DNA from: Solirubrobacterales bacterium
GTDB taxonomy: Bacteria > Actinomycetota > Thermoleophilia > Solirubrobacterales > Solirubrobacteraceae
Reading direction: 5' to 3'
Length of the DNA: 64,000 nucleotides
NCBI GenBank assembly: GCA_003133565.1
Contig: PKYB01000009.1
Location: 30,204-94,203, forward strand
Positions within the stretch are counted from its first letter, which is position 1. The number at the start of each line of letters is the position of its first letter. A program made the translations under genes and the position numbers. This document shows, piece after piece, positions 18,553 through 26,663 of this stretch. The notes beneath the pieces are model-generated. The model searched no databases. It saw nothing but the letters and a program-made list of their open reading frames with translations, and was not told the origin of the DNA.

Positions 18553-19946
18553 CGCGAACGGGCGCGAGCACTCCCGCGAGCCATCTGCCAAGCAAGCCCG
18601 GCGAACGCGCGTGGCAGGCGCTCGGTACGGGCGAGGACGTCATCGAGTGCCGCCGCGAAGCGGTGGATGTCCTCCTCCTCGATGATCAGTGGCGGCAGCG
18701 CCTTGACGACGTTCATCCGGTGCCCGGCCACCTGGCAGAAGATGCGGTGGCGGCGGAACAGCGGCACGGTCAGCAGCTGAGCAGCGAGACCTGGCTGTCG
18801 CCGCTCGACCCCTTCCCAAACCCGCCGGTTCGCACCGCGTGGTGGTGCCCCAAGCTCAATCGCCCACATCAGCCCGAGGCCTCGCACCTCGCGCACGATC
18901 GCGTAACGCTCGACGAGCGGCTGGGTCAGCTCGAGCAGCAACGCTCCCATGCGCTCCGCGCGCTCGACCAGTCCCTCATTGTCGATGACTCGTAGCGTCG
19001 CGAGGCCGGCCGCAGCTGCGAGGTCGTTGCCGCCAAACGTCGAGCCGTGCCGTACGCCGCGCTCCATCGCGTCAAAGACGCGATCGCGCACCTGACTCGA
19101 GATGAGCAGGGCGCCAACCGGCACGAAGCCTCCCGAGAGGACCTTCGCCAGGCAGATCATGTCGGGATCGAGTCCCCAGTGCTCGAGCGCGAGGAAGCGG
19201 CCTGTGCGGCCGAGGCCGCTCTGCACCTCGTCACAGACGAAGAGCGCGCCGCTCGCGCGGCAAGCCGCCTGCGCCGCGCCGAGGTACTGGGGCGGCGGCA
19301 GGTTCACGCCCTTGCCCTGGATGGGCTCAACGATGAAAGCGGCGACGTCGCCGCTCGCGAGCTCGCGTTCGAGGCTCGGAAGATCCCCAAACGGAACCGC
19401 GCTGCAATCGGCCAACAGCGGCCCAAAGCCGTCGCGGAACTCAGCGTTGCCGTTGAGCGAGAGCGAGCCGAGGGTCAGCCCGTGAAACGCGTGCTCGGCG
19501 TAGATGATGCGCGGGCGTCCTGTCGCGGCGCGCGCGAGCTTGATCGCCGCCTCAACCGCCTCGGTGCCGCTGTTCGCGGTGACCATCGCCGTGATCCGAC
19601 TCGGTGCGCGCGTGACGAGCTGCTCGGCCAAGACGCCGGTGAGCACGCTCACGCCGAGTTGGGGCAGGTTGGCGCTCTGGGCATCGAGCGCCTCTTTCAT
19701 GCCTGCGCGAACGTCAGGGTGGTTGCGCCCGAGGGCGAAGACGCCGTAGCCGGAGAGCAGATCGAGGTAGCGCTCGCCGTGCTCGTCGATCAGGTAGGAG
19801 CCCTCGCCGCGCTGCCAGTTGCGGTCGACGCCGAGGGTGCGAACGATCCGACCCAGCTGGGGGTTGAGATAGCGGTCGTTGAGCGAGAGCGCATCGTTCG
19901 CCCGGGTCTCGAGGATCTCCGCTATCGGCGGTGGAACGTCGGTCAT
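18549..19946 (-). CDS. HpnO-like class III aminotransferase (PLP)
   Basis: 465 aa fold-type I aminotransferase of the ornithine/acetylornithine class. PLP-binding pieces: NSGTEAVEAA (about 125-134), Asp239 in FVCDEVQSGLG and Schiff-base Lys268 in CLAKVLSGGFVPVGA. The segments LNGNAEFRDGFGPLL and QVAGHRMNVVKALPPL match my memory of HpnO, the hopanoid side-chain aminotransferase. A TAGGCT hexamer (minus strand, 19953-19958) ends 6 nt before ATG. It heads the HpnO-HpnA-PPOX operon, divergent from lon. Another amino-acid aminotransferase role remains possible. Confidence 0.78.
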   Translation of the reverse strand: MTDVPPPIAEILETRANDALSLNDRYLNPQLGRIVRTLGVDRNWQRGEGSYLIDEHGERYLDLLSGYGVFALGRNHPDVRAGMKEALDAQSANLPQLGVSVLTGVLAEQLVTRAPSRITAMVTANSGTEAVEAAIKLARAATGRPRIIYAEHAFHGLTLGSLSLNGNAEFRDGFGPLLADCSAVPFGDLPSLERELASGDVAAFIVEPIQGKGVNLPPPQYLGAAQAACRASGALFVCDEVQSGLGRTGRFLALEHWGLDPDMICLAKVLSGGFVPVGALLISSQVRDRVFDAMERGVRHGSTFGGNDLAAAAGLATLRVIDNEGLVERAERMGALLLELTQPLVERYAIVREVRGLGLMWAIELGAPPRGANRRVWEGVERRQPGLAAQLLTVPLFRRHRIFCQVAGHRMNVVKALPPLIIEEEDIHRFAAALDDVLARTERLPRAFAGLAWQMARGSARARSR

Positions 19947-19966
19947 CGTTGAAGCCTACGTGGCGC

Positions 19967-20018
19967 TTGCCGCGTCGCTAGTTGTGGTGCTACACTTACT
20001 TCTCCTTCGTAAGCAAGT
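19967..20018 (+). promoter_or_regulatory. lon promoter with overlapping imperfect inverted repeat
   Basis: TTGCCG (19967-19972), an 18-bp spacer and TACACT (19991-19996) make a plausible housekeeping promoter. An inverted repeat ACTTACTT-N9-AAGCAAGT (19994-20018; 7 of 8 complementary) overlaps the -10 and ends at the start codon, a good place for a repressor. It is not the HspR consensus (CTTGAGT-N7-ACTCAAG), though lon is HspR-controlled in streptomycetes. Confidence 0.5.
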
Positions 20019-22328
20019 ATGGAGTTGATACGCATGACGTCGCTAAGGCTAGTCCCACTGGATGAGATGGTGATTTTCCCCGGCATGAGTGTCACGCTGG
20101 CGGTTTCCGTCGCTGACGACGAGCGCGTAGTGCTCGTGCCGCGCCGCGAACAGGAATTCGCCGAGGTCGGCGTCATCGCCGCGGTTACAGATCGCGTCAA
20201 GCTGCCCGGCGGAGGACAGGCTGTAGCTGTCAACGCCGAGCATCGCGCACTGATCGGGGCGGCCCACACGGGCCCCGACGGCGACCTCTATGTCGAGGTC
20301 GACGAGCGGCCCGACACAGTGCCAGTCGATGGTCGCACACGTGAGCTCCAGCGCGAGTACCGCGCCGTTGTCGAGGAGATCCTCGAGCTGCGCGGCGCCG
20401 ATCGGCGCATTTCGGAATGGCTGCGCGCGATCAGCGAACCGGGGGCGCTGGCCGATTCCTGCGGCTACAGCCCGGACCTTGACTACGACCAGCGGATCAG
20501 CTTGCTGCGCACGATCGATGTGACTGAGCGCCTCGAGCTGGCCCTGTCGCTCCAGCGCGAACGCCTCGCAGAGTTCCAGATCCGTAAGCGGATAAGCGAG
20601 GACGTCCAGGAGGGTGCCGAGAAGCAGCAGCGCGAGTACTTCCTGCGCAAGCAGATGGACTCGATTCGCAAAGAGCTCGGCGAGGACGACGCATCAGTCG
20701 TTGAGGAGTACCGCACCAAGATCGAGGACGCAGGGATGCCCGAGGAGGCACACAAGCAGGCGCTCAAGGAGCTCTCGCGTCTCGAGCGCATGGGTGAGCA
20801 GTCGGGCGAGGCGAGCATGATCCGCGGCTATCTCGACTGGCTGATCGCGGTGCCTTGGAGCAAGCGTTCTGAGGAGCATCTCGACCCCGTCTCGGCGCGC
20901 GAGGTGCTCGATGCTGACCACGCCGGCCTCGAGGACGTCAAGGACCGTGTGACCGAGTATCTGGCGGTGCGCAAGCTGCGCCAGGATCGCGGTATCGAAG
21001 CCGACCCACGCTCCGGTGCGATCCTCACGTTGATCGGACCGCCGGGCACGGGCAAGACCTCGATCGGCGAATCGATCGCGCGCGCCACAGGCCGTGAGTT
21101 CGTCCGCATGTCGTTGGGCGGCGTCCGTGACGAGGCTGAGATCCGCGGTCACCGGCGTACCTACATCGGGGCTTTGCCTGGCCGCTTGGTGCGGGCGCTT
21201 CGCGACGCCGGAACGATGAACCCGGTGATCCTGCTCGATGAGGTCGACAAGGTCGGCGCGGATTGGCGCGGCGACCCGAGTTCGGCGCTGCTCGAGGTGC
21301 TGGATCCGGCGCAGAATCACAGCTTCCGCGATCACTACCTCGACGTCCAGCTCGACCTGAGCCAGGTGCTTTTCATCGCGACGGGCAACCAGTCGGACAC
21401 GATTCCCGGCCCGTTGCTTGACCGCATGGAGGTCATCCGCTTCGACGGCTACACCAGCGAGGAGAAGCTAGCCATCGCCAAGGGCTACCTGCTGCCGCGT
21501 CAGCGCGACCGCAACGGCCTGTTGCCCGACGAGGTGACGATCTCCGACGCGGTACTGGCGACGATCATCGCCGAGTACACACGAGAGGCAGGCGTGCGCA
21601 ACCTCGAGCGCGAGCTCGGCAAGGTGCTGCGCAAGACAGCCACCCAGATCGCGTCGAGCGAGCCCAAGGGACCCGTGGAGATCGACATCGACATGGTGCG
21701 CGACGCGCTGGGACGCCAGAAGTTCTTTCAGGAATCGGCGGTGCGAACCGCTGTGCCCGGCGTGGCGACCGGCCTCGCGGTGACCGGAGCGGGCGGCGAC
21801 GTCCTCTTCGTCGAGGCGACGACGATGAAGTCGCAGTCCTCGACGGGGAGCGCACTCGAGCTCACCGGTCAACTGGGTGATGTGATGAAGGAGTCGGCGC
21901 GCATCGCGCTCTCCTACGCCCGCGGCCATGCGGCGGAGCTCGGGATCTCCGAGGATGCATTCGAGAACCATGAGGTTCACATCCACGTCCCGGCTGGTGC
22001 GATCCCCAAGGACGGTCCGAGCGCCGGCGTAACGATGCTGACGGCGCTGGTGTCGTTGCTCACCGGACGCCCGGTCAAGCACACCGTCGGCATGACTGGC
22101 GAGATCACTCTGCAAGGACGGGTACTGCCAATCGGCGGCCTAAAGCAGAAGGCGTTGGCTGCCTACGCGGCTGGCCTCACCGACGTCGTGATGCCCGAGC
22201 GCAACCGCGGCGACCTCGACAAGATCCCTAGCGAGGTGCGTGAGCACATCACGTTCCATCCGGTGATGACCATCGCCGAGGTACTCGACCTCGCGCTGGA
22301 GCCGGTGCGTGATGTCGCGCTGTCATAG
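20019..22328 (+). CDS. lon: ATP-dependent protease Lon
   Basis: 769 aa AAA+ serine protease degrading misfolded and regulatory proteins. N-terminal substrate domain (about 5-190), coiled coil (about 190-260), Walker A GPPGTGKTS (about 344), Walker B VILLDEVDK, sensor region ATGNQSDTIPGPLLDRME, and the protease domain with the Ser668-Lys711 dyad in KDGPSAGVTM and GGLKQKALAA. Full-length. An alternative start, ATG 20034 (MTSLRLVPL), is 15 nt downstream and may be the real one. Confidence 0.96.
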   Translation: MELIRMTSLRLVPLDEMVIFPGMSVTLAVSVADDERVVLVPRREQEFAEVGVIAAVTDRVKLPGGGQAVAVNAEHRALIGAAHTGPDGDLYVEVDERPDTVPVDGRTRELQREYRAVVEEILELRGADRRISEWLRAISEPGALADSCGYSPDLDYDQRISLLRTIDVTERLELALSLQRERLAEFQIRKRISEDVQEGAEKQQREYFLRKQMDSIRKELGEDDASVVEEYRTKIEDAGMPEEAHKQALKELSRLERMGEQSGEASMIRGYLDWLIAVPWSKRSEEHLDPVSAREVLDADHAGLEDVKDRVTEYLAVRKLRQDRGIEADPRSGAILTLIGPPGTGKTSIGESIARATGREFVRMSLGGVRDEAEIRGHRRTYIGALPGRLVRALRDAGTMNPVILLDEVDKVGADWRGDPSSALLEVLDPAQNHSFRDHYLDVQLDLSQVLFIATGNQSDTIPGPLLDRMEVIRFDGYTSEEKLAIAKGYLLPRQRDRNGLLPDEVTISDAVLATIIAEYTREAGVRNLERELGKVLRKTATQIASSEPKGPVEIDIDMVRDALGRQKFFQESAVRTAVPGVATGLAVTGAGGDVLFVEATTMKSQSSTGSALELTGQLGDVMKESARIALSYARGHAAELGISEDAFENHEVHIHVPAGAIPKDGPSAGVTMLTALVSLLTGRPVKHTVGMTGEITLQGRVLPIGGLKQKALAAYAAGLTDVVMPERNRGDLDKIPSEVREHITFHPVMTIAEVLDLALEPVRDVALS

Positions 22329-22338
22329 AGGTGACCCG

Positions 22339-22674
22339 GTGCCTGAGGATGTCCGCCGCGCGGCGGACCTCCTCGAGCGCCGCTGGCTCATTTCGATCGT
22401 CTTTGCGGCGTGCGCCGGCGAGGTCCGGTTCAACGCCTTCATCGACGCCGTAGAAGGCATCTCCCCGCGGATGCTGGCCGAGCGCCTGCGCGACCTCGAG
22501 CGAGCCGGGCTGATCGAGCGACGCGTGCTACCGCACAGTCCGCCGTCGGTCGAGTATCACCTCACCCCGCGCGGACGCGCGCTCGAGCCGGTGATCGAGG
22601 CTCTACGCGGCTACGCCGCGGGCGAAGCGACGATCGCTAGTCGCTCTCACGCAGCAGCGTCGGCTCCTCGATGA
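22339..22674 (+). CDS. HxlR-family winged-helix regulator
   Basis: About 111 aa from GTG 22339, preceded by an AGAGGTGA ribosome site just after lon (the frame is open from 22309). HxlR hallmarks: LLERRWLISIVFAA, RFNAFIDAVEGISPRMLAERLRDL over about 32-55, LIERRV and YHLTPRGRAL. It lacks the usual N-terminal Cys of redox-sensing members. Its 3' end overlaps the convergent groES-like gene by 38 nt. Target unknown; lon or groES neighbours are candidates by position only. Confidence 0.8.
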   Translation: MPEDVRRAADLLERRWLISIVFAACAGEVRFNAFIDAVEGISPRMLAERLRDLERAGLIERRVLPHSPPSVEYHLTPRGRALEPVIEALRGYAAGEATIASRSHAAASAPR

Positions 22675-22969
22675 ACTCGAGGACGCCGAGCAGCTCACCG
22701 ACGCGGCAGACGAGCAGGCGCTCCTCTTCAACCTCGACCCAAGCGCCGGCAGAGAACGGAAACACGACGTGGTCGCCGGGACGCACCGGCATTTCCACGC
22801 CGGCCTGACTCCACCAGTCAAGACCGGCACCGACAGCGAGCACAATCCCGTGCTGGGGTGGCGGCTCGTGTGTACCGGGCGGCACGACAATCCCCGACTG
22901 GCGTATGCGATCGGGTTCGAGCTCTTTGATCACGACACGGTCAAAAAGTGGGCGTAGCGCTTGACGCAT
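22637..22969 (-). CDS. GroES-like co-chaperonin (orphan)
   Basis: 110 aa. The GroES fold is recognised from LRPLFDRVVIKELEP, GIVVPP, GIVLAVGAG, VRPGDHVVFPFSAGAWVEVE and a C-terminal LGVLE. The mobile-loop region (DRIRQSGIVVPPG) is short and the usual KSAGGI motif is altered. No groEL is adjacent and the C-terminus is longer than standard (about 97 aa), so it may be a second GroES paralogue. A TAACCT hexamer (minus strand, 22978-22983) ends 8 nt before ATG: probable leaderless mRNA. Confidence 0.82.
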   Translation of the reverse strand: MRQALRPLFDRVVIKELEPDRIRQSGIVVPPGTHEPPPQHGIVLAVGAGLDWWSQAGVEMPVRPGDHVVFPFSAGAWVEVEEERLLVCRVGELLGVLEFIEEPTLLRESD

Positions 22970-23264
22970 TGCCTAGAAGGTTAGTCGGCTCAGCCGACAA
23001 AGCAGCCGGTGGCGCGCGATCGGAGCGCACACCGGACCTGCATTCCGCCGGCGAGCAGCCTTCCGGTCGCGGAGATCGCCCGTCGCCTGCTTTGGGCGGT
23101 CCGCATGCTAGCGTCCGACCTGACGGTGGTTGGCATGGATCTCGTCGACGTCATTCCGACGGCGATCCGGGTCAGCTGACATCACGGCCCCTGTTGGCGA
23201 GCGCGTCGTGCACGAGGCGCTCACGGGAATTGCGCTGCGCCGTGAGCGCGGGACGGAGACATAG

Positions 23265-24671
23265 ATGCCGCAGTCGCCGAGCCATCAGCCAGCCGATGTA
23301 TTCGTGATCTTCGGCATCACCGGTGACCTCGCGCGCAAGATGACGTTGCGCTCGCTCTACCGACTCGAACGACGTGGCTTGCTCAACTGCCCGATCGTCG
23401 GCGTTGCCGTCGACCATTGGACGGTAAATGAGCTGCGCGACCACGCCCGCCAAGCGATTGTCGCCGGCGGCGAGACGATCGACACAAAGGTCTTCGCACG
23501 GTTCGCCAAGCGACTTAGCTATATCGGCGGTGACTTCGCGAAACCGAGCACGTTTGCCGCCGTCGCCAAGGCAATCGGCAGTGCTAGCACGCCGGTCTTC
23601 TACCTCGAGATCCCGCCCGCACTCTTTGCACCGGTCGTCGACAGCCTCGCCAGCGCCAAGATCCTGCCGCCAACCGCGCGCGTGGTAATCGAAAAGCCGT
23701 TTGGCCACGACCTCGCATCGGCCCGTGCGCTCGCCGCCGAGCTGCACACCCATCTACGGGAAGACCAGATCTATCGCATCGACCACTTCCTCGGCAAGAT
23801 GGGACTGGAGGAGTTTCTCTATCTGCGCTTCGCCAACACGATGCTCGAGCCGCTGTGGAATCGCTACTACGTTGGCAGCGTCCAGATCACAATGGCTGAG
23901 CAGTTCGGCGTTGAGGACCGCGGAGCCTTCTATGACCCGGTCGGGGCGCTTCGCGACGTCGTCGTCAACCACTTGATGCAGCTGCTGGCGGCCGTCGCTC
24001 AGGATCCGCCGGCCGCGGGCGACGCCAGCGCGCTGGCCGACGCCAAGTACGCGGTCTTGCGCTCGGTCACCGATGCCGACCCGGCCCACTACGTGCGCGG
24101 GCAGTACGACGGCTACCGCTCGATTGAGGGCGTGGCAAAAGACTCGACTACCGAGACCTACGCGGCGCTGCGGCTCGAAATCGACAACTGGCGCTGGGCG
24201 GGTGTGCCCTTCCTCATTCGCACCGGTAAGCGGCTGCCGCTGACCCAGACCGAGGTCCGCCTTGTCTTCCGCCATGCGCCACGGCTGCCCTTCGCCAAGA
24301 TCAACCACCGCCGGCCGGAGCCGAACCAGATCGTCGTGCGCGTCGATCCCGGTACCGGCGTGAAAATCAACCTCGACGCGATGCGCGCCGACCACAGCGG
24401 GCCCGCGGAGATCGAGCTGCCGATGCGCTTCCAGGACGAGGGGGGAGAGGCGCCGACGCCGTATGAGGTGCTGCTCGAGGCGGCGCTGAAAGGCGACGCC
24501 ACGCGCTTCGCGCGTCAGGACGCGATCGAGGAGAGTTGGCGCGTGTGCGCGCCGCTGCTCGACGAGCCTCCCAAGGTCGAGTCCTACGCCGACGGCTCCT
24601 GGGGGCCGGCGGCAGCCCAGCGACTCGTCAAAGGGCTCGGCCGCTGGCACGAACCCTGGGTTGACGCCTGA
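23265..24671 (+). CDS. zwf: Glucose-6-phosphate 1-dehydrogenase
   Basis: 468 aa NADP-dependent enzyme of the oxidative pentose phosphate pathway. NADP motif IFGITGDLARKM (about 15-26), substrate motif VIEKPFGHDL, and the active-site helix YRIDHFLGKMGLEEF with the catalytic His. The usual Glu after GK (RIDHYLGKE) is Met here, a divergence worth noting. C-terminal RTGKRLPL and YEVLLEAALKGDATRF are typical. The preceding 281 nt (22984-23264) show no other gene. Its TGA overlaps the ATG of the aldose epimerase gene. Confidence 0.93.
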   Translation: MPQSPSHQPADVFVIFGITGDLARKMTLRSLYRLERRGLLNCPIVGVAVDHWTVNELRDHARQAIVAGGETIDTKVFARFAKRLSYIGGDFAKPSTFAAVAKAIGSASTPVFYLEIPPALFAPVVDSLASAKILPPTARVVIEKPFGHDLASARALAAELHTHLREDQIYRIDHFLGKMGLEEFLYLRFANTMLEPLWNRYYVGSVQITMAEQFGVEDRGAFYDPVGALRDVVVNHLMQLLAAVAQDPPAAGDASALADAKYAVLRSVTDADPAHYVRGQYDGYRSIEGVAKDSTTETYAALRLEIDNWRWAGVPFLIRTGKRLPLTQTEVRLVFRHAPRLPFAKINHRRPEPNQIVVRVDPGTGVKINLDAMRADHSGPAEIELPMRFQDEGGEAPTPYEVLLEAALKGDATRFARQDAIEESWRVCAPLLDEPPKVESYADGSWGPAAAQRLVKGLGRWHEPWVDA

Positions 24672-24690
24672 TGGCGCTCGCGCCATCAGG
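24667..24690. repeat. Perfect 11-bp hairpin containing the zwf stop and epimerase start
   Basis: CCTGATGGCGC and GCGCCATCAGG are exact complements separated by TC. The TGATG overlap of the two genes sits in the left arm. In RNA this would bury the epimerase start codon, or act as a terminator-like element; there is no U tract. Confidence 0.6.
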
Positions 24691-25585
24691 CGAGCAGATC
24701 GAACTCAGCAGCGGCGATCAGCGCGCCGTTGTCGTGGAGGTTGGCGGCGGACTGCGCTCATTCAACGTCGGCGAACGGGCGGTTCTCGACGGCTACGCGG
24801 TCGATGAGCTCTGTAGCGGCGGGCGCGGCCAGCCGCTGATTCCCTGGCCCAACCGCGTGCGCGACGGGCGCTACGAATGGGAGGGCGAGGAGCTGCAGCT
24901 CGATATCAGCGAGCCGGCGCTCGACAACGCCATCCACGGCCTTTTGCGCTGGTGCAACTGGCGCGTGCGCGAGCGCAAAAGCTCGCGCGTCGTGCTCGGA
25001 GAGCTCCTGCACCCAACGCCGGGCTACCCATTCACGCTCGATGTGGAGCTCACCTATCAGCTGCTCGACGACGGTCTGACCGTCACCGCGCACGCCACCA
25101 ACGTCGGCGGCCGCGCCTGCCCCTACGGCGTCGGCTTTCATCCCTACATGAGGCTGGCTGACGCGCCACGGATCGACGACGGCCTGCTCACCCTGCCGGC
25201 CGCCGTCCGTCTGCTCGCCGACGAGCGGTTGATCCCGCACTCGCGCGAAGCGGTTGACGGCGACTACGACTTTCGCGCGCCGCGCCGCGTTGGCGCCACC
25301 GTCCTCGACAGTTGCTTCACCGAACTCGAACGCGACGCCGACGGCCTCGCCCGCGTCGTGTTCGAACACAGCGACGGCTCCGCGCGCTGGGTGCTCTGGG
25401 TGGACTCCGCCTACCCGTTCTTGATGGTCTTTACCGGTGACACGCTGGCGCCCGGCGAGCAGCGGCGCGGCCTGGCGGTCGAACCGATGTCGTGTGCGCC
25501 GAACGCGCTGCAGAGCGGGGAGGGGCTAGTGCGACTCGAACCCGGCGAGTCTCATACGGCGCGCTGGGGTCTCACCGTCGTGTAG
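24671..25585 (+). CDS. Aldose 1-epimerase family protein
   Basis: 304 aa galactose-mutarotase-fold protein. Seen: GGGLRSFNVGERAVLDGY, PWPNRVRDGRYEWEG, the motif NAIHGLLRWCNW with the catalytic-type His, and GVGFHPYMRL with the second His; a Glu near LAVEPMSCAPNAL ends the domain. Interconverts sugar anomers; the partner zwf suggests glucose or glucose-6-phosphate. Start ATG lies in the zwf stop overlap; a later start is possible given the hairpin covering it. Confidence 0.86.
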   Translation: MALAPSGEQIELSSGDQRAVVVEVGGGLRSFNVGERAVLDGYAVDELCSGGRGQPLIPWPNRVRDGRYEWEGEELQLDISEPALDNAIHGLLRWCNWRVRERKSSRVVLGELLHPTPGYPFTLDVELTYQLLDDGLTVTAHATNVGGRACPYGVGFHPYMRLADAPRIDDGLLTLPAAVRLLADERLIPHSREAVDGDYDFRAPRRVGATVLDSCFTELERDADGLARVVFEHSDGSARWVLWVDSAYPFLMVFTGDTLAPGEQRRGLAVEPMSCAPNALQSGEGLVRLEPGESHTARWGLTVV

Positions 25586-25595
25586 ACGCGGCGTA

Positions 25596-25616
25596 CGCCC
25601 GGATCAGCGCCGGGCG
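25596..25616. terminator. Hairpin between convergent epimerase and BI-1 genes
   Basis: CGCCCGG-N7-CCGGGCG inverted repeat, 10 nt beyond the epimerase stop and running into the last codons of the BI-1 gene. It is placed to end transcription from the left. No U tract. Confidence 0.4.
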
Positions 25617-26377
25617 CCGCCGAATATCCGCAGCAGCGAGATGAACAGGTTGATGAAGTCGAGGTAGAGCATCAGCGCGCCGTAGATCGCGAACTTCTCG
25701 CCACCCGCGGCAACCGTCAACGGCTGGCCGCCACCGCGTCCGCGGAATCCGCCGCCAAAGCCGAAGCGGCCGCGACCGATGCGCATCTGCTTCAGGTTCT
25801 GGATGTCGTAGGCGGTCAGGCCGGAGAAGATGATCACGCCGGCGAAGCCGATCAACAGATTCAGTACGCCGCCGCCGGTGAAGATGAAGACAACGCTCGC
25901 CACGATGATCCCGATCAGCGCGCCGAACAGGATCGGGCCAAAGCGCGTGAGGTCAGACTTCGTCGTGTAGCCCCACAGCGCCATGCCAGCGAACACACCG
26001 CAGGCGCCGCCGAACGCGCCGACGACGGACTTCGTCGTGTACACGTCGAGCAGGATCGAGAAGACGACGCCGGTCAGCGCGGCGTAGAGGAAGAAGACCA
26101 GCGCGGCGACCTGCACGGAAACGCGCTGCGAGGCGACGATCGGGCGCAAGGCGATGACGAAGCCGAGCTGGGCGAAGAGCGCGACGTAGAACAGCGTCTG
26201 ATGCGTGGAGAAGTAGTTCAGCGCGGCGTTGCTCTCGTGAAACCAGATCGCGACACCGGTGGTAAGTGCGAGCGCCAGGAACATCCAGGCGAACACCTGG
26301 CGAAGGAAGTCACGCTCGGCGAGCGCGTCGGTTCCAAATGCGGCGGTTGCGTCATACGTGGGCACGGCTGTGGTCAC
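25604..26377 (-). CDS. Bax inhibitor-1/YccA family membrane protein
   Basis: 257 aa, seven predicted membrane helices between about 30 and 255. Typical family segments: RDFLRQVFAWMFLALALTTG (about 22-41), FSGLTAYDIQNLK and the C-terminal ALMLYLDFINLFISLLRIFG across about 234-253. A Gly/Arg-rich loop (RIGRGRFGFGGGFRGRGGG) is inserted between the last two helices and is unusual. Family members act as pH-sensitive Ca2+ leak channels or FtsH partners. GTG 26377 has GAGGAAA only 0-3 nt upstream; GTG 26365 is an alternative. Confidence 0.9.
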   Translation of the reverse strand: MTTAVPTYDATAAFGTDALAERDFLRQVFAWMFLALALTTGVAIWFHESNAALNYFSTHQTLFYVALFAQLGFVIALRPIVASQRVSVQVAALVFFLYAALTGVVFSILLDVYTTKSVVGAFGGACGVFAGMALWGYTTKSDLTRFGPILFGALIGIIVASVVFIFTGGGVLNLLIGFAGVIIFSGLTAYDIQNLKQMRIGRGRFGFGGGFRGRGGGQPLTVAAGGEKFAIYGALMLYLDFINLFISLLRIFGGARR

Positions 26378-26464
26378 TTTCCTCGGGGATTCCGGTCCTT
26401 ATTAATCTAGCGTGTGACGGCGCCACGTCGCCACAACAAAGCCGATACGCGCTAGCCTGAAGGT

Positions 26465-26663
26465 CCGGCGGATTGCCTACTCGGCCATGGCACCTAGCGT
26501 GCTGAGCCGGGCAACGCACCGACTTCGGTGGGTGGCCTGTCCCGGTGGCCGGGAGTGTCACGCCAACCCAGGCAAGACACAAAGTCCTGGGACGTTGTAG
26601 TAGAGCGGCGATCTATGACCGGGCGGAACCGGGCGAGCCCTAGGCTCGCCCGGCCGCATTTTG
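26465..26663 (+). ncRNA. Candidate structured RNA, family unknown
   Basis: An intergenic stretch with its own TAGCCT hexamer (26453-26458), a series of strong hairpins and a terminator, but no credible reading frame. Helices seen: TTGCC/GGCAA (26473-26477/26510-26514) enclosing CTCGGC/GCTGAG; CACCGA-CT-TCGGTG (26517-26530); CCCGG-TGG-CCGGG (26541-26553) inside GTGGC/GTCAC; CCCAGG-N13-CCTGGG (26567-26591). The hallmarks of tmRNA, RNase P, SRP RNA, 6S RNA and the riboswitches I know are absent. It could be a trans-acting small RNA or an unknown leader. Confidence 0.45.
26629..26662 (+). terminator. Rho-independent terminator of the candidate RNA
   Basis: Perfect 11-bp stem CCGGGCGAGCC/GGCTCGCCCGG with a CTA loop (26629-26653), then a TTTT run at 26659-26662. 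The MFS stop codon (minus strand) lies in the loop, so the hairpin may serve both strands. Confidence 0.65.

Noticed and set aside
26465-26663. tmRNA, RNase P RNA, SRP RNA, or a cobalamin/TPP/c-di-AMP riboswitch
   Set aside because: Their conserved sequence blocks are missing, in contrast to the clear ydaO match at 57010-57180.
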